Shown: positions 46,660-57,465, numbered from the stretch's first letter. The stretch is 64,000 nucleotides of DNA from JARBAU01 sp040414675 (GCA_040414675.1 JBEDUN010000007.1:75659-139658), one strand, 5' to 3'. The notes: a model not told the origin generated them from the sequence alone. Numbers and translations are program-made.

Positions 46660-47060
46660 TCACACAATGACTGTGCCGCCATCAATTAATATAGTGTTGC
46701 CTGTTGCATAGGAAAAATTGTCGCTAGCAATACATGCAGCTATTTGGACCACTTCTTCAGGTCTGCCCCATCTTTTCATCGGGGATTCATTGGAAGCCTT
46801 ATGTCTTTCGTATTCATTCATAGTGCCAAATGTTGCAAGGGTTGTGACGTTATCAAGAGCAAGTGTATAACATCTTATGTTGTTTTCTGCATACTCTTTT
46901 GCGATACACTTTGTTAAGCCAAGGATCGCTGATTTTGTAATCGTGTATGGAGATCCTTCGACATTTCCTTCCATCGCAGGGGTTGATGAGATATTTATTA
47001 TGATGCTGACTCTATTACCCTTATTTTATGGACCTGTAAATTCAATCATACCTACAACTC
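46660..47060 (-). pseudogene. Decayed short-chain dehydrogenase (SDR)
   Basis: The open part (46660-46974) is the C-terminal half of an SDR: YTITKSAILGLTK holds the catalytic Tyr-xxx-Lys, and the end FSYATGNTILIDGGTVIV is typical. Translation upstream in the same frame continues with family residues (NRVSIIINISSTP, with the catalytic Ser strand), then the stops TAA near 47027 and TGA near 47060 interrupt recognisable SDR sequence (VVGMIEFTGP). The NAD-binding Rossmann half is missing. So this is a truncated remnant and not a small gene. Confidence 0.8.
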
Positions 47061-47249
47061 ACTGTTTTGATATCGTACAGAATATAGAATAACATAAGTG
47101 AATTGAAGCTATTATTTTACAGCAAAAAATTTCAAGATCCTATTTGAGGATAAAATTTCGTTCTATCTACGATAAAATAAATTGAGATATTTCGAGGCAT
47201 AATAACCGTCCTAATCGAAATAAGTCAATTGCACCAGCTTTTACTTATT

Positions 47250-48068
47250 ATGGCTCGAGATTCAATCATGGCAATTTTTGTTATTGTAGTTTTATCTACT
47301 CTGCTTATCCTTTCAACTAAATTAACAATGTATCAGGATGTGATTGGTAAAAATGGCGACACGGACCTAAAGTTAGCTGAATCTGATTCATGTCATTCTC
47401 AAGTTCCTCAAATCATCTCACTTTGCCGATTCGAAAGTTCGGAAATCCAACACTACAATGCTGAGACAAGAGGGCATTATGCTGATGAGGCTAGTCCCTT
47501 GACCAATATTGGCTCAATAATAAAACATCATAATGAGTACCAAGAGGAGCAGTTAGGACTATCAGATTTTGATCAAAACAATAATCTAACAAACAGTGGA
47601 GACTCAAATTATAATGAGAGTGTCTCGCCGGCTCTTGTTGGTCATGGCGGCGGCAGCGGTACAGGAGGTGGAGGCAGTCATGGCGGCAGCAGCGGTACAG
47701 GAGGCGAAAGTGGTAATAATGGGAACAATGGACAAAATGATAATCACAGTAGCGAAAGGAAAAATAGCCCTTGCGTTCCAGTAACACTAAGTGGGCTACC
47801 TAGTCAAACTAGACCTATTGCAATTTGTTTAATTCCAGGTAAGGCCGCAGATGTTGCAACAGAGTTTGGATATGCGAGTTTTACTCTGGATCAACTGAAT
47901 GGCGGGACATTCAAGTTAACAATTGATCGATTAAATGGTCAGACTCAACCGGCAATAGTAACAGTTCAATTAGGAATGTCGACTTCAATTATTGTTCCTG
48001 GCCTTGGTACCGGGAATGTTCTCATCGGTAATGCATATTCAGTCATATTGGATATACCAAGGGTCTGA
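47250..48068 (+). CDS. Secreted low-complexity protein
   Basis: A 272-residue protein with an N-terminal hydrophobic segment (about 4-22), an acidic region, a Gly/Ser-rich tract (about 134-170: repeated GGSGTGG and GGSHGG) and a C-terminal beta-rich domain (about 180-272, rich in Thr and Leu: TLSGLPSQTRPIAICLIPG). The composition points to an extracytoplasmic or surface-attached protein. Start TTG at 47229 is possible. Function not recognised. Confidence 0.7.
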   Translation: MARDSIMAIFVIVVLSTLLILSTKLTMYQDVIGKNGDTDLKLAESDSCHSQVPQIISLCRFESSEIQHYNAETRGHYADEASPLTNIGSIIKHHNEYQEEQLGLSDFDQNNNLTNSGDSNYNESVSPALVGHGGGSGTGGGGSHGGSSGTGGESGNNGNNGQNDNHSSERKNSPCVPVTLSGLPSQTRPIAICLIPGKAADVATEFGYASFTLDQLNGGTFKLTIDRLNGQTQPAIVTVQLGMSTSIIVPGLGTGNVLIGNAYSVILDIPRV

Positions 48069-48344
48069 GTGTAAACAAGATGAATGCTTTTTCATATTAT
48101 CATTTGAGCTTCAGTTAGATGACATTAACGAAAGACCATCAATCGGAAGAAATTAACTTTTGGAATTGTCGAATTGGCCAATATTTGATTCTATAACGAG
48201 ATTCGTTCGGCAGCTTTTGGCAGCTATTAAAAGTATACTTTGTATACTTTATTCAGCAGAACTCAGATTCTACAGTTAAATTTATGAGAAACCTAAAAAT
48301 ATACTCAATCGGGCACTTTATTGGGGAAGTGAGGATAAAACAAT

Positions 48345-49646
48345 TTGTTTCAGCATAGATATTTAACTATACTGACTTTTTTTACATGCGTATTCCTTGT
48401 GTTCAACTTGCTAGTCGCTCTTGTGCCGACAGGCTATTATATCGCAAAAGCCGCATATGTAAAAGCTAGTCCTGCAGCTAATGGGCCTACGGTCAATGAT
48501 CCATCTCTGAGGGTTGAGCGTGTGGTTTCAGGACTACTTAAAGTTCCTACTAGCATGGCTTTTCTTGGACCCAATGACATTTTAGTGTTGGAAAAGAATA
48601 AGGGTACTGTTGATAGGATAGTAAATGGAAAGCTACTATCACAACCATTATTACAAATTCCCAATATTGCTAATGAGGAAGTTGAGTGGGGGCTGTTAGG
48701 AATAGCAATTGATAAGAAAGGTAACGATGCTTCTAGCCCCACTTATGTGTTCCTTTACTATACGGAAAAAGGATCGAACGGAGAAAAACCAGCTAATCAC
48801 CTTTATAGATATACTCTATCAGCAGATAGTACTAGACTTGAAAATCCTCTATTGTTGCTTAATCTTCCAGCTAATTCACCAGATCCACAAGGGGAAAGTA
48901 ATCATGATGGTGGTAAGATTGTAATCGGACCTGATCACAACATATATACAGTTATAGGAGATGTTGGTGGTCATAATGGGCAGTCTCAGAACAATAGAGA
49001 TGGAACCAGGCTTGATGGAACAAGTGGAGTTCTACGAGTAACAGAAGATGGTCAACCAGTACTTCCGATTCCCTTAGGAAACGATGATCCCACAAAAGTA
49101 TATTATGCATACGGGATACGCAATAGCTTCGGTATCGATTTTGATCCTCTAACAGGGAATCTTTGGGATACTGAGAACGGTGCCGATGATAACGATGAAG
49201 TCAATCTCATTCAACCAGGTTTTAATAGCGGGTGGATTAAAGTTATGGGCTTTGCACCAAAAGGGTTTGAGCCCAATGAACAGCTGGTAATGTTTAACGG
49301 TAATGGCAAGTATCATGATCCACAATTTGTATGGAGACAAACTATTGGCCCCACGGCACTAAAGTTCTTGAATTCAGATGTCTTAGGAAAACAGTATGAA
49401 AACACAATTTTCAGCGGTGATGTTAATACTGGAAGTTTGTATAACTTTAAGTTGACTCCTGATAGAACGAGTCTCTCGTTAAGTGGAGCTCTCTCCGACA
49501 AGATTGCGGATAGTAGAGATGAGCTACAACCTGTGATATTTGGACAAGGCTTCGGCGTAATTACTGATATTAAGGTCGGGGCTGGAGACGGGTACTTGTA
49601 CGTGCTTACCTATGATGGCAGCATTTACCGAATTCGACCAAGTTAG
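48345..49646 (+). CDS. PQQ-dependent aldose sugar dehydrogenase family protein
   Basis: A 433-residue secreted beta-propeller of the glucose/sorbosone dehydrogenase type. A signal peptide (about 9-40) is followed by a six-bladed propeller with VPTSMAFLGPNDILVLEKNKG (blade 1), the NHDGGKIVIGPDHNIY site (His and Asp typical of the active site) and FNSGWIKVMGF. Soluble members oxidise sugars using PQQ. PQQ synthesis genes are not in the window, so the cofactor source is unknown. Start TTG 48345, preceded by a gtgagg ribosome-binding site. Confidence 0.88.
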   Translation: MFQHRYLTILTFFTCVFLVFNLLVALVPTGYYIAKAAYVKASPAANGPTVNDPSLRVERVVSGLLKVPTSMAFLGPNDILVLEKNKGTVDRIVNGKLLSQPLLQIPNIANEEVEWGLLGIAIDKKGNDASSPTYVFLYYTEKGSNGEKPANHLYRYTLSADSTRLENPLLLLNLPANSPDPQGESNHDGGKIVIGPDHNIYTVIGDVGGHNGQSQNNRDGTRLDGTSGVLRVTEDGQPVLPIPLGNDDPTKVYYAYGIRNSFGIDFDPLTGNLWDTENGADDNDEVNLIQPGFNSGWIKVMGFAPKGFEPNEQLVMFNGNGKYHDPQFVWRQTIGPTALKFLNSDVLGKQYENTIFSGDVNTGSLYNFKLTPDRTSLSLSGALSDKIADSRDELQPVIFGQGFGVITDIKVGAGDGYLYVLTYDGSIYRIRPS

Positions 49647-49935
49647 GGATCGTCTAATTGGCATTTCCTGTAATCGGATGGATTAAAGTTGGCTGCCAAA
49701 GATCTAACTTCCAATTTGACATGATATGTGTTGAGCTTTGAGATCGGCACCGAATCTCTAACCTATTTCAATTGCTAACGTGATCACTGCACCAGGATCT
49801 ATGGGAGACACGGTTCATGTCTAGATAGGACCAAATTTCTTCTCTAAATATGGAGATGATAATTAAGTCGATAAGATGTAAGATTAGTTTATGAAATATA
49901 ACAACTTTAATAGCTTCTTAAGCTAATCAATTTGA

Positions 49936-50602
49936 ATGAGATTGAGAAATAATGATAAGCATTCTTTGATTTTTCTACGTAGTATTGCCAGATACAAACC
50001 TATCCGCCACTTAATTATTTTCCTTATTGCGATTTTGTATTTGCCTGTTCTGTATTCATGTATTTCTCCTGGATATATCGGAGCGATTACGAATAATCCT
50101 GCTTCTTCGAGCTTGCTAGGATATAGAAATGATACTTACGGAGTCAGTGTGCAATATCCCGAGAATTGGCAAGTTAGTGCAGGAGAAAACAATAGTAGTG
50201 CGGATTCGACCATAGACAGTGCCACGCTGTTACCCAGAGCAAATAATTCATCAGCATCATTCGATCTATTGGTTGACATGGTCGATTCTGGTTTGAATCT
50301 GAAACAATATGTCTTAGATTCTATATCTTCCAATAGGGAAGATTTAAAAGATTATAAAGTACTTGAAACCGAAGTCTGAAATGTTACTTTTGCAGCGCTT
50401 CCTGCGTACAGTATATTGTATACCTTTTCAGATTCCGGGCAGATTATGAAGGGATTAGAATCGGGGACTATTATAGGAAATAAAGTATATTTTGTTCAAT
50501 ATGAAAATTCTCAGTCTCAGAATACAAAAAGACTTACCTACGGCTCAAAAGATGATTAGTTCTCTGAAAGTCGGATCTTCTATTATCGTAATAACGAAAT
50601 AA
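49936..50602 (+). pseudogene. PsbP-like secreted protein interrupted by a stop and a frameshift
   Basis: The first 147 codons give a membrane-anchored protein with a PsbP-like start of domain (NDTYGVSVQYPENWQVS, about 66-82). A TGA at 50377-50379 stops it, but the same frame goes on to give sensible residues (FAALPAYSILYTFSDSGQ, then GNKVYFVQYEN) before a second stop. From about 50530 a shift to another frame gives LPTAQKMISSLKVGSS, the usual end of such domains, closing at 50602. So one stop and one frameshift break a gene of about 220 codons. The damage looks recent. Confidence 0.75.
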
Positions 50603-50886
50603 ATCATTACATTCTTGACTACAAATCACAAACACTTTTAATGTCTTTTGTTATAGAAAATACTCATACAAATTAACGAATCAAAGCGGTCCATAATAAT
50701 TAGTCAGGAATAATTTCTTAGCATAAATTCAGGTAAAAATTCTCTGTACAAATTTACAGCATTTGTTTCCTTAATTTAAATATATTACTTCATTACCAAA
50801 TACTGTGAAGCATTACGTTACAAAAGATAAAGGATTCTTCTGCGGGTAATACGATTAAGTATATATTGCTTAGCTATTCGTTAATA

Positions 50887-51195
50887 ATGTTGTTAGTTTA
50901 TTCCTCTTATTTTCAAGAAAAGACTAACTCGGTGCATGCTAGAGTTTGCAATGACAACGGCGATGGCAACGGGCCACAATCTTCATGTGGATCTTCACGA
51001 GAGTTTCACAACGGAAACAGTAGGACTCAGACCTCAGATCAGAGTGAGGATGGATCAAATGATGGTAGTTCAGGTACTGTCGATAAGCACGAAGATTCTA
51101 ATCACGCTTTAGGTGATGGCCATCATGATGACAATCACAGGAATGGTGGACACGATTCCAAGGATGATATTCCATTTAGTTTGCCTTTTCCGTAA
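50887..51195 (+). CDS. Short secreted His/Asp/Ser/Gly-rich protein
   Basis: One hundred and two residues: a short hydrophobic start, two cysteines (CNDNGDGNG and SSCGSS), then a strongly hydrophilic tract with repeated Asp, His and Gly (DGHHDDNHRNGGHDSKDD), which could bind divalent metals. A TATA box at 50857-50867 lies 26 nt before ATG 50887, so this ATG is preferred over the TTG at 50866 inside the TATA box. Similar secreted low-complexity proteins occur at 47.2 and 60.5 kb. Confidence 0.55.
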   Translation: MLLVYSSYFQEKTNSVHARVCNDNGDGNGPQSSCGSSREFHNGNSRTQTSDQSEDGSNDGSSGTVDKHEDSNHALGDGHHDDNHRNGGHDSKDDIPFSLPFP

Positions 51196-51762
51196 TACTC
51201 TGCTTGTCGAAAACATCTTGAAATGTTATTCTCATTTTATCTATTGACTTCCTAAATCACTCAATAGCGTCGCTTGGTTCTTCAGTGTAGAACTAAATTG
51301 TTAATTTTGAATTCTTTCATTCGTCCGGCGGACTCAAATCGATTTGTCCTAGTATGGACTTATAACAAAGGTCTATTGCAGTAGATGTATAATCAGATAG
51401 TCACAACGAACTGCTACAAGGATTAATAATTATTTAGTACAGGAATCATATTCTATGACGCATTTCCAATAATAGATGACGTTCAAGATATAAACAAAAC
51501 CCAACGAATACTTCCATCCACCTAGATTTTGATTTATATGGATATCCGAAGACAATTATTAACTCTAGAGTATTCATTTTAATTCAAATACATGAACTAA
51601 AGCAAAGACTCTTCTATTTCAAAGTAAGTTAAGTCAACTTGGTCATTCAAAGATTATAAGTCATTTGCCTTTTTATGCACAAAATAAAAAAGTTATTTCC
51701 TTTTCAAACACTGTTTACAACTATTTGTCTGCTACCTAATCGTATAGCCTATTCAAAACGCT
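51196..51762. other. Gene-free stretch of about 570 bases
   Basis: Between two convergent genes. Stop codons in all frames; no RNA gene, repeat or decayed gene recognised. Confidence 0.4.
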
Positions 51763-52344
51763 CTATAAAAAGAGGCTTACAGTAAATGGTTCCTGTCCTG
51801 TCTGATTAGATTGGCCATTTGCTAAAATAGATGCCGATGATGCGGGCGCACTAATAATCCCCTTTTGGCATGAATATGTATCTCCCAAGTTATCAGAGTG
51901 GACCAAAATTTTGATACATGCGGTATATTCGTCTCCTGGCTTAACTACACCGTGCGGAAATGTTACGGGAACATGTATAATGCCATCTCCATCATCCTGA
52001 GGGTCAAGTAATGCTATAGGATTAATATTATATGCAGACGTATGGTTGTTAACCGTCACCCATACTTGAGCCAGTTTATCGGAGTAGTCGATACCCCTGA
52101 TTTTCAACTGTATTGTGAATGAATCCTTAGTATCGCTTCCTGACGACCGGGAGTCACTTGAAAAAGGTCCGAACGGGGTTACTGGCGTAATTGCTTTAGA
52201 TGAATCTTGTTTACCTAGCATTTGTGCGAAGGCCGGTGTCACAGGTGTAACCAACAATGAATTACCAACGACTAACGCTACAGCAGCGGTCAATAAAAGT
52301 ATCATCTTTGACTTTGACGGTTTGCGTGCAGAAGAGCGTGACAT
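51763..52344 (-). CDS. Secreted beta-rich protein
   Basis: A protein of 193 residues from ATG 52344. A basic N terminus and signal peptide (about 14-40, ending FAQM), a Ser/Asp-rich linker, then a domain of about 120 residues with beta-strand character (FTIQLKIRGIDYSDKLAQVWVTV), a Cys pair (TACIKI, SCQKG) that could form a disulfide, and a hydrophobic end. Found in archaeal surface proteins of unknown function. No family recognised. Confidence 0.7.
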   Translation of the reverse strand: MSRSSARKPSKSKMILLLTAAVALVVGNSLLVTPVTPAFAQMLGKQDSSKAITPVTPFGPFSSDSRSSGSDTKDSFTIQLKIRGIDYSDKLAQVWVTVNNHTSAYNINPIALLDPQDDGDGIIHVPVTFPHGVVKPGDEYTACIKILVHSDNLGDTYSCQKGIISAPASSASILANGQSNQTGQEPFTVSLFL

Positions 52345-52555
52345 TAGGATATAGTCAAACAATTTTCATTTTTATACAAGCTGCTAAATTATTATAGATG
52401 ATATTATCGGATTTGTCTACTACTGAATTCTACCGTAAATTGTTGAATAATAAAAACAATGTTGCAACTTTACTTGTAGTGTCTAAATTTGTCAAAATAG
52501 AATAATTATCTGCTTATTACAAAACCGTTAAATGAGTAGATATGTTTAAAAAATT

Positions 52556-52676
52556 GCCGGGGTACCCAAGCTAGGCAAGTCAGTGCAGTGACCTTAATAG
52601 GGGTCAGCCTCGAGATCTATAATATGGGCAAGCTGATGTCCTCCGGGACTCGTGGGTTCGAGTCCCACTCCCGGCG
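52556..52676 (+). tRNA. tRNA-Ser(CGA) with anticodon intron and an insertion in the D loop
   Basis: Acceptor gccgggg/tcccggc, T arm gtgggttcgagtcccac, long variable arm, anticodon CGA at 52611-52613. A 16-nt intron (52615-52630) follows G37 at the canonical position, restoring the stem tcagc/gctga. The D region is about 20 nt too long and contains a hairpin gtca-gtgcag-tgac (52579-52592) before the ggg that completes the D stem; this looks like a second intron. A CCA follows directly (52677-52679) and may be encoded. Confidence 0.9.
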
Positions 52677-52679
52677 CCA

Positions 52680-53388
52680 GAATCTGTTTCAAGGTTAAAG
52701 TCAAGTCATGATTCAAGATTTGGTATATAATCTGAGATTTCAGCAAATGAGGATTTGTTACGAACTGTCGATTTCGAAAATTGTCGATTGCTCAAACATT
52801 AGAATAAATTATTTATCTGCTTCAGTAAAAACACAGTAATGAATGTGAGGTCTAGTTGTAGTATCAAACTTAAAAAATAAAAAACTAGATCGCCCTAACA
52901 CACCCCTAATTTCGTTTTCAAGATCTAAATTAATTATTTTTATACGTTGCTAAAGTCAAGTTACTGCCAGATTGAGATCTTGTCTCCATTTATTTCACAA
53001 TTGCCAGAAATTCTTGTCTGGTTATAGATTTTTAGCTGAAAGCATGAACGGTTGGTTTCAATCTAATTACAAAAAATTGGTTATGATTACTATCGTATAG
53101 AGTATAGTTATGAGTAGTAAAACAGAGAGAGATCTTTATGCCAGATTGCTAGTTGTACCAAAATAAGAGTATCTGTAAGTTATTTCGGATCTTGAAAAAC
53201 TCGAAGGTGGATCGCTATGTGATATTCTGTGCAATATTTAGTTGAACTAATCAACTTAATGTTCCCTCATAATACCGTCGTAGTTCTACCATCTTGGCAA
53301 TAGATATGATGTACCATAAATTCTCGTTGCCCAAATCTTGAAAAGAATTTCAAAAATTAAAAAATGGAAATAAGAATTCATGTATTTT
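52680..53388. other. Gene-free stretch
   Basis: About 700 bases after the tRNA-Ser. AT-rich, with no open frame of interest and no recognised RNA. Confidence 0.4.
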
Positions 53389-53439
53389 TTATTTTTTACC
53401 TTTTGAAACTTTCTTTACAGTTTTTTTCTTTGCTGCCAT
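53389..53439 (-). CDS. Possible 16-residue lysine-rich peptide
   Basis: The frame MAAKKKTVKKVSKGKK has nine lysines. Read on the minus strand, a TATA element (ttatatatc, about 53464-53472) lies about 29 nt before the ATG. The promoter spacing and composition (like tails of nucleic-acid-binding proteins) argue that it could be translated, but the size makes this uncertain. Confidence 0.4.
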   Translation of the reverse strand: MAAKKKTVKKVSKGKK

Positions 53440-56400
53440 CAATTGTTCTTTGTATCACGATTGATATATAAGCCTTCTCTGGCGAACACCAATTCTAGTA
53501 GTTTCTTTTTTAGAGAACAATAATTTATTCATTTACTTTATCTGATATTTTCAGTCGATTTCATAGTTCTGAATCTTAGATTGATCTTCTTGTAACATTG
53601 AGTATCATTGAATATTATTTATTACAGTAAGCGAGCAAACAATAATTGATATTCAAGAATGAATTAGCAATTCATTGTGTTTTAATGCATAAGAAACAAG
53701 ACGCCGTAGGTAAGTTTTATCAATACTCCGAATTCCTCTGCAAATACTTCACAAGAATCTTCCAAACTAACATATTGGCAATCATCGCTAGTGAAATTAT
53801 ATAGCTAGGTTTGATTTTCATTTTTTGGTATTTGCTAATGAATTTTTGACAAAATTTTATCTTATCGTATATAGCCCTGTTCTTAATCCTTCTCTACTAT
53901 CTTTAATCAGAAAATTCTCTCAGGTCATATTTTGTAAAAAGAAATTAGAATTAGTACAAAATAAATTTAGAGGTGTTTCTAAGGGATCGTGAAATTGTCT
54001 TTTCATCATATCAAATAATAACTAAACTGTATTATACCAGTGGTAGTAGGGAGGAGGAAGATCGATGGCAGCAAAGAAAGCCTCATTGGCGGCAGTATGC
54101 AATTATCGCCTGAGACAAACTTTTAATCTCCTTCTACCACTACCTACATTTCATATGGGATGGTCTAGAATAAAAATGGATGCTATCCATTATTTGTAGA
54201 GGTTGCATCTTATTATACGAAAAATTACTTTAATTTTCATCGATCAATGATATTCGTATTTAATAGCATTATAAAAAATCTACGGTTATATTTATAGGAT
54301 ATTGAACTTAGGATTGCAAATATTACAATTTATACCACGATATCGTATATAATTATAGAAAGAACCGCTCATTATGATAAAAATCCAAGAATAGAAAATT
54401 TGTCAAGTGACAATTGATATGGGTTATTCCAATGAGTCCAATGATTTACCTACTAACTACTTGTCCGAGTTACATTATGATCTTATGGCAAGTAGCAAGA
54501 AGTCTTTTAAGTGATTTGTTATATACTACTCTAGAAATCGAGAAAATACTCATCAACTTTAACCATCAGCCTAGTACTAATATGTAGTTCAAAATATGTC
54601 CTCGTCTCTTATACTCTCCAGAACTCCGTTTTGCGGATCTGATTACCTGTAATCGACTACTAATGGCAATGCCAATGGGTCAGTTATTTATACTGTAATC
54701 ATTTCTCTAGCCTAGAATCGTAATTATTTCCATTAGGTTTGTATAATATTCATCGACTATCGGATTATGATACAATCGCCTTTTTCTTTAATACTACAAA
54801 GAGGAATATAGTCTAAAATTAGTGATTAGTATACTATTAGAATTCTTCAAATAATCTGAAGCTATTGATAACGGCAATTGGTATATTTCAAAATGGATTT
54901 CATTAAGCTTCTCAACATTTTGACACAAGATGTCATCTTCTACAGCAGGTATGGGATAAATCAGATTGCCACTATGATTCTTTTGCCTAGCGTCGATATT
55001 TCCAATCAGCAACTAAGATATCAAATCGATATCTTGTTTCATCTCAGTTACTCAACATACAATACATATTAATTTTTATCCCTTTTTAGACTGCGAGTGT
55101 ACTATCTCAATCTTTCGTATGGTGTGAAGAGTATATCCTGATATAAGAACATAGTTTAGTACAAGGCCCCGTGTACTATTGTCGATCAAGGTATTTTCTA
55201 GCACGCAATATCGACAGAAATCAGCTAAAGTATTCGTACAAATCTTTAAATGATATTTTTGTTCGTCAGTAGACGTGAAGATATCCGGAACCATGGAAAT
55301 TCGTAAGGCCTGATTTTTAATTCTGGATGCAAATGTTGATCGATCGATAAATCACCGTTAATTAGGTTCCTATTACGATTCTCTGATGTGCAATTGGCTT
55401 CATAGATGCGCTTGTACTATAGACACATCATCTAAATCTCAACGCCTCTCAGAATTTTCAATGGACTAAAGTCGTTATTTAGATGTCCCTCAGTAATTGA
55501 TTCATATGTTCAGTAGGATCTTAATTCATACGATGTTGCTAACTATGCGAATATGTATAGACTAACAGGTGTTACCCCATATGGAACTCTGAATTGTCAA
55601 CTTATATTCAGTTTGCCAGAGTCATATGAGTCATTAAATATATCTGTTTCATTATATCTAGGAGTTTAACAATTGAAATCATGGTATTCATCTCTACCGC
55701 AGTCGTTTCTATGCTCAAGGACTTAGCCCTTGTATTCAAGAATAATTATTTCCAATTAATCTGATAATAATTTATTAACAGTTATGCGAATTGATATATT
55801 GAAGCAAATGTTCCTAGTAGCCTGAAAGTTGGTTGGGCTGTTGTTGGCCTATTGTATTCTATCTTGCTTGTCCGAAGATTCAGTAAGACCTATTTGCAAG
55901 ATTTCGAATCTCTTCGATCGCAAACGTTGATGATCTAGTACTATTAGGTACAGCGCAGAGAGCCTCAAGATAAAGAATCCTGAATTTTTCTGTGTTAGAT
56001 TAAGACACAATCAATTTCTAGGAGTTCTGATAAATGTAGTTATAAAAAATATTGTTGACACATTCTTTATCCAATTAGCCTGCATTATATCTTTGACTAT
56101 GACATCCAATTAATAATATCAGTCGTTGTGACAGATTTGGGATCTACATAATTTGACGTTAGTCCTCATTTACTGATGTTCCAAAAGTGGATACAAAAAG
56201 CAGTAATTAAAAGTTAATGATTTCCCAAGATGAATCAGTAAATGTGATAGTCTACAATTAAGGTTTTCATTTTCCCTGACATTTAGATATATTTTAGCCA
56301 TATATTTGATAGACTTTACATCACCAAATATTACTTTACCAGCAATTGCAGATTGTGTCATTGTAGTCTTATATTACTCAGCTGCACTAAAATCTATAGT

Positions 56401-56464
56401 GTTTTATGAACATACTGGCAAGCAGGCAGAGATGCATGCATGTGAATCTTCCTAATGACAAATT
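53440..56464. other. Gene desert of about 3 kb
   Basis: No intact gene. It contains the inverted-repeat element at 54042-54144 and several short shadow frames. Around 55820-55920 one frame gives plausible protein (SLKVGWAVVGLLYSILLVRR) for 36 codons before a stop, so old gene remains are possible, but I cannot identify them. Confidence 0.4.
54042..54144 (+). ncRNA. Candidate structured RNA or inverted-repeat element
   Basis: The ends pair in two helices: ggtagt (54042-54047) with actacc (54139-54144), and ggaggag (54050-54056) with ctccttc (54128-54134). An inner hairpin ggcg...cgcc lies at about 54088-54110. The same stretch has an ATG at 54065 opening a 44-codon frame (MAAKKASLAAV...) 9 bases after the ggaggag. 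So it could instead be a leader in which the ribosome-binding site is sequestered. Function unknown. Confidence 0.35.
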
Positions 56465-57465
56465 AGATGTGCTGCTTGTGCTAGACTTTGCGAGATTCCG
56501 AATGGTAAGATTGGATTGTGCGGAGTGCGAGGCGTGACCAATGATAAGCTCTATATGTGTATGGTAGAGTTATCGCAGGGCATATAGACACCATTGAGAA
56601 AGAACCCGTCACCCATTATATGCTAGGATTGGCGATTTATTAAATAGCCACCACGGGATGGAACTGGCTGTGTAAATACTGTCAGAATTATGATATTTCA
56701 ATTTCACAAAGACGAAATGTGGAAGGCATCGAAATGACATCGTCAGGTGTATCTAATAGTGCCGAAGGTTCAGGTGCTGATGGGATCGCATATACTTAGA
56801 ATGAACCCTCACTTTTCATAGAATTTGCAAGAGATTGTGGTCTAGAATCTCACAAGCAGGGTCTTTTCAACATTTTTGTTTTGAATGGTTATGATACACC
56901 AGAATCCGTCGGGATGATTAGCAACTTTGGATTGTATCACTGTAGATTTTAAAGTGGCAAGCAAGATTTTATAAGACGATTTGTAGGTATTCGATGCGCA
57001 GAGCCAATATTTCAAACTCTAACTGGCTTAAAAAACAAAACGTCTATCCACATCGAAATTACAGGTCTGGTAGTTCCTCAAGTTGGAGACGAATTAGAAG
57101 CTGCAAGAACGCTTTGTAGATTCATATATGATCATCTTGGCCCTGATATTCTAATCCATTTCCTGAGATTCCTTCCAGATTACAAAATGATGGAGTTTGA
57201 AGTGACTCTTGAAACCTTAGAGAAGCATCATGCAATTGCAAAGTCCGAAGTACTAAAATATGCGTACATTGGTAACCTGCCTGGCCACTCACTAGAAAAT
57301 ACGCATTGCGCAGGGTGTAATACAATCGCGATACAACGGTTTGGATTTGATATCGTTTCCTGGAACATTGACAGAAACAACTCTTGTATGAATTGTGGCT
57401 ATCATATCCCAATCGTAGGCAGGCTAGCGAAAAAAAGAAAGAATCTGTTTCGTATTTTAACATGA
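56465..57465 (+). pseudogene. Degenerate AmrS-type radical SAM enzyme
   Basis: The three frames together rebuild a protein of the AmmeMemoRadiSam-system radical SAM type (COG1180): CAACARLCEIPNGKIGLCGVRG near the start, then after a frameshift GRVIAGHIDTIEKEPVTHYM, NWLCKYCQNYDISISQRR, GIAYT-stop-NEPSLFIEFARDCG, and the C-terminal part NLPGHSLENTHCAGC to NNSCMNCGYHIPIVG (57265-57420). The first cysteine of the CX3CX2C motif has become Trp (gga tgg aac tgg ctg tgt), a Tyr codon has become TAG, and several frameshifts occur. The open frame at 57187-57465 is only its tail. The partners (Mem, Amme) are not nearby. Confidence 0.85.

Noticed and set aside
50377..50379. TGA read as selenocysteine or pyrrolysine
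   Set aside because: No selenocysteine or pyrrolysine machinery is seen, and a frameshift further on shows that the gene is decayed.
54794..55294. Several 60-75-codon frames on both strands
   Set aside because: They overlap one another on opposite strands in AT-rich sequence and lack protein-like composition.
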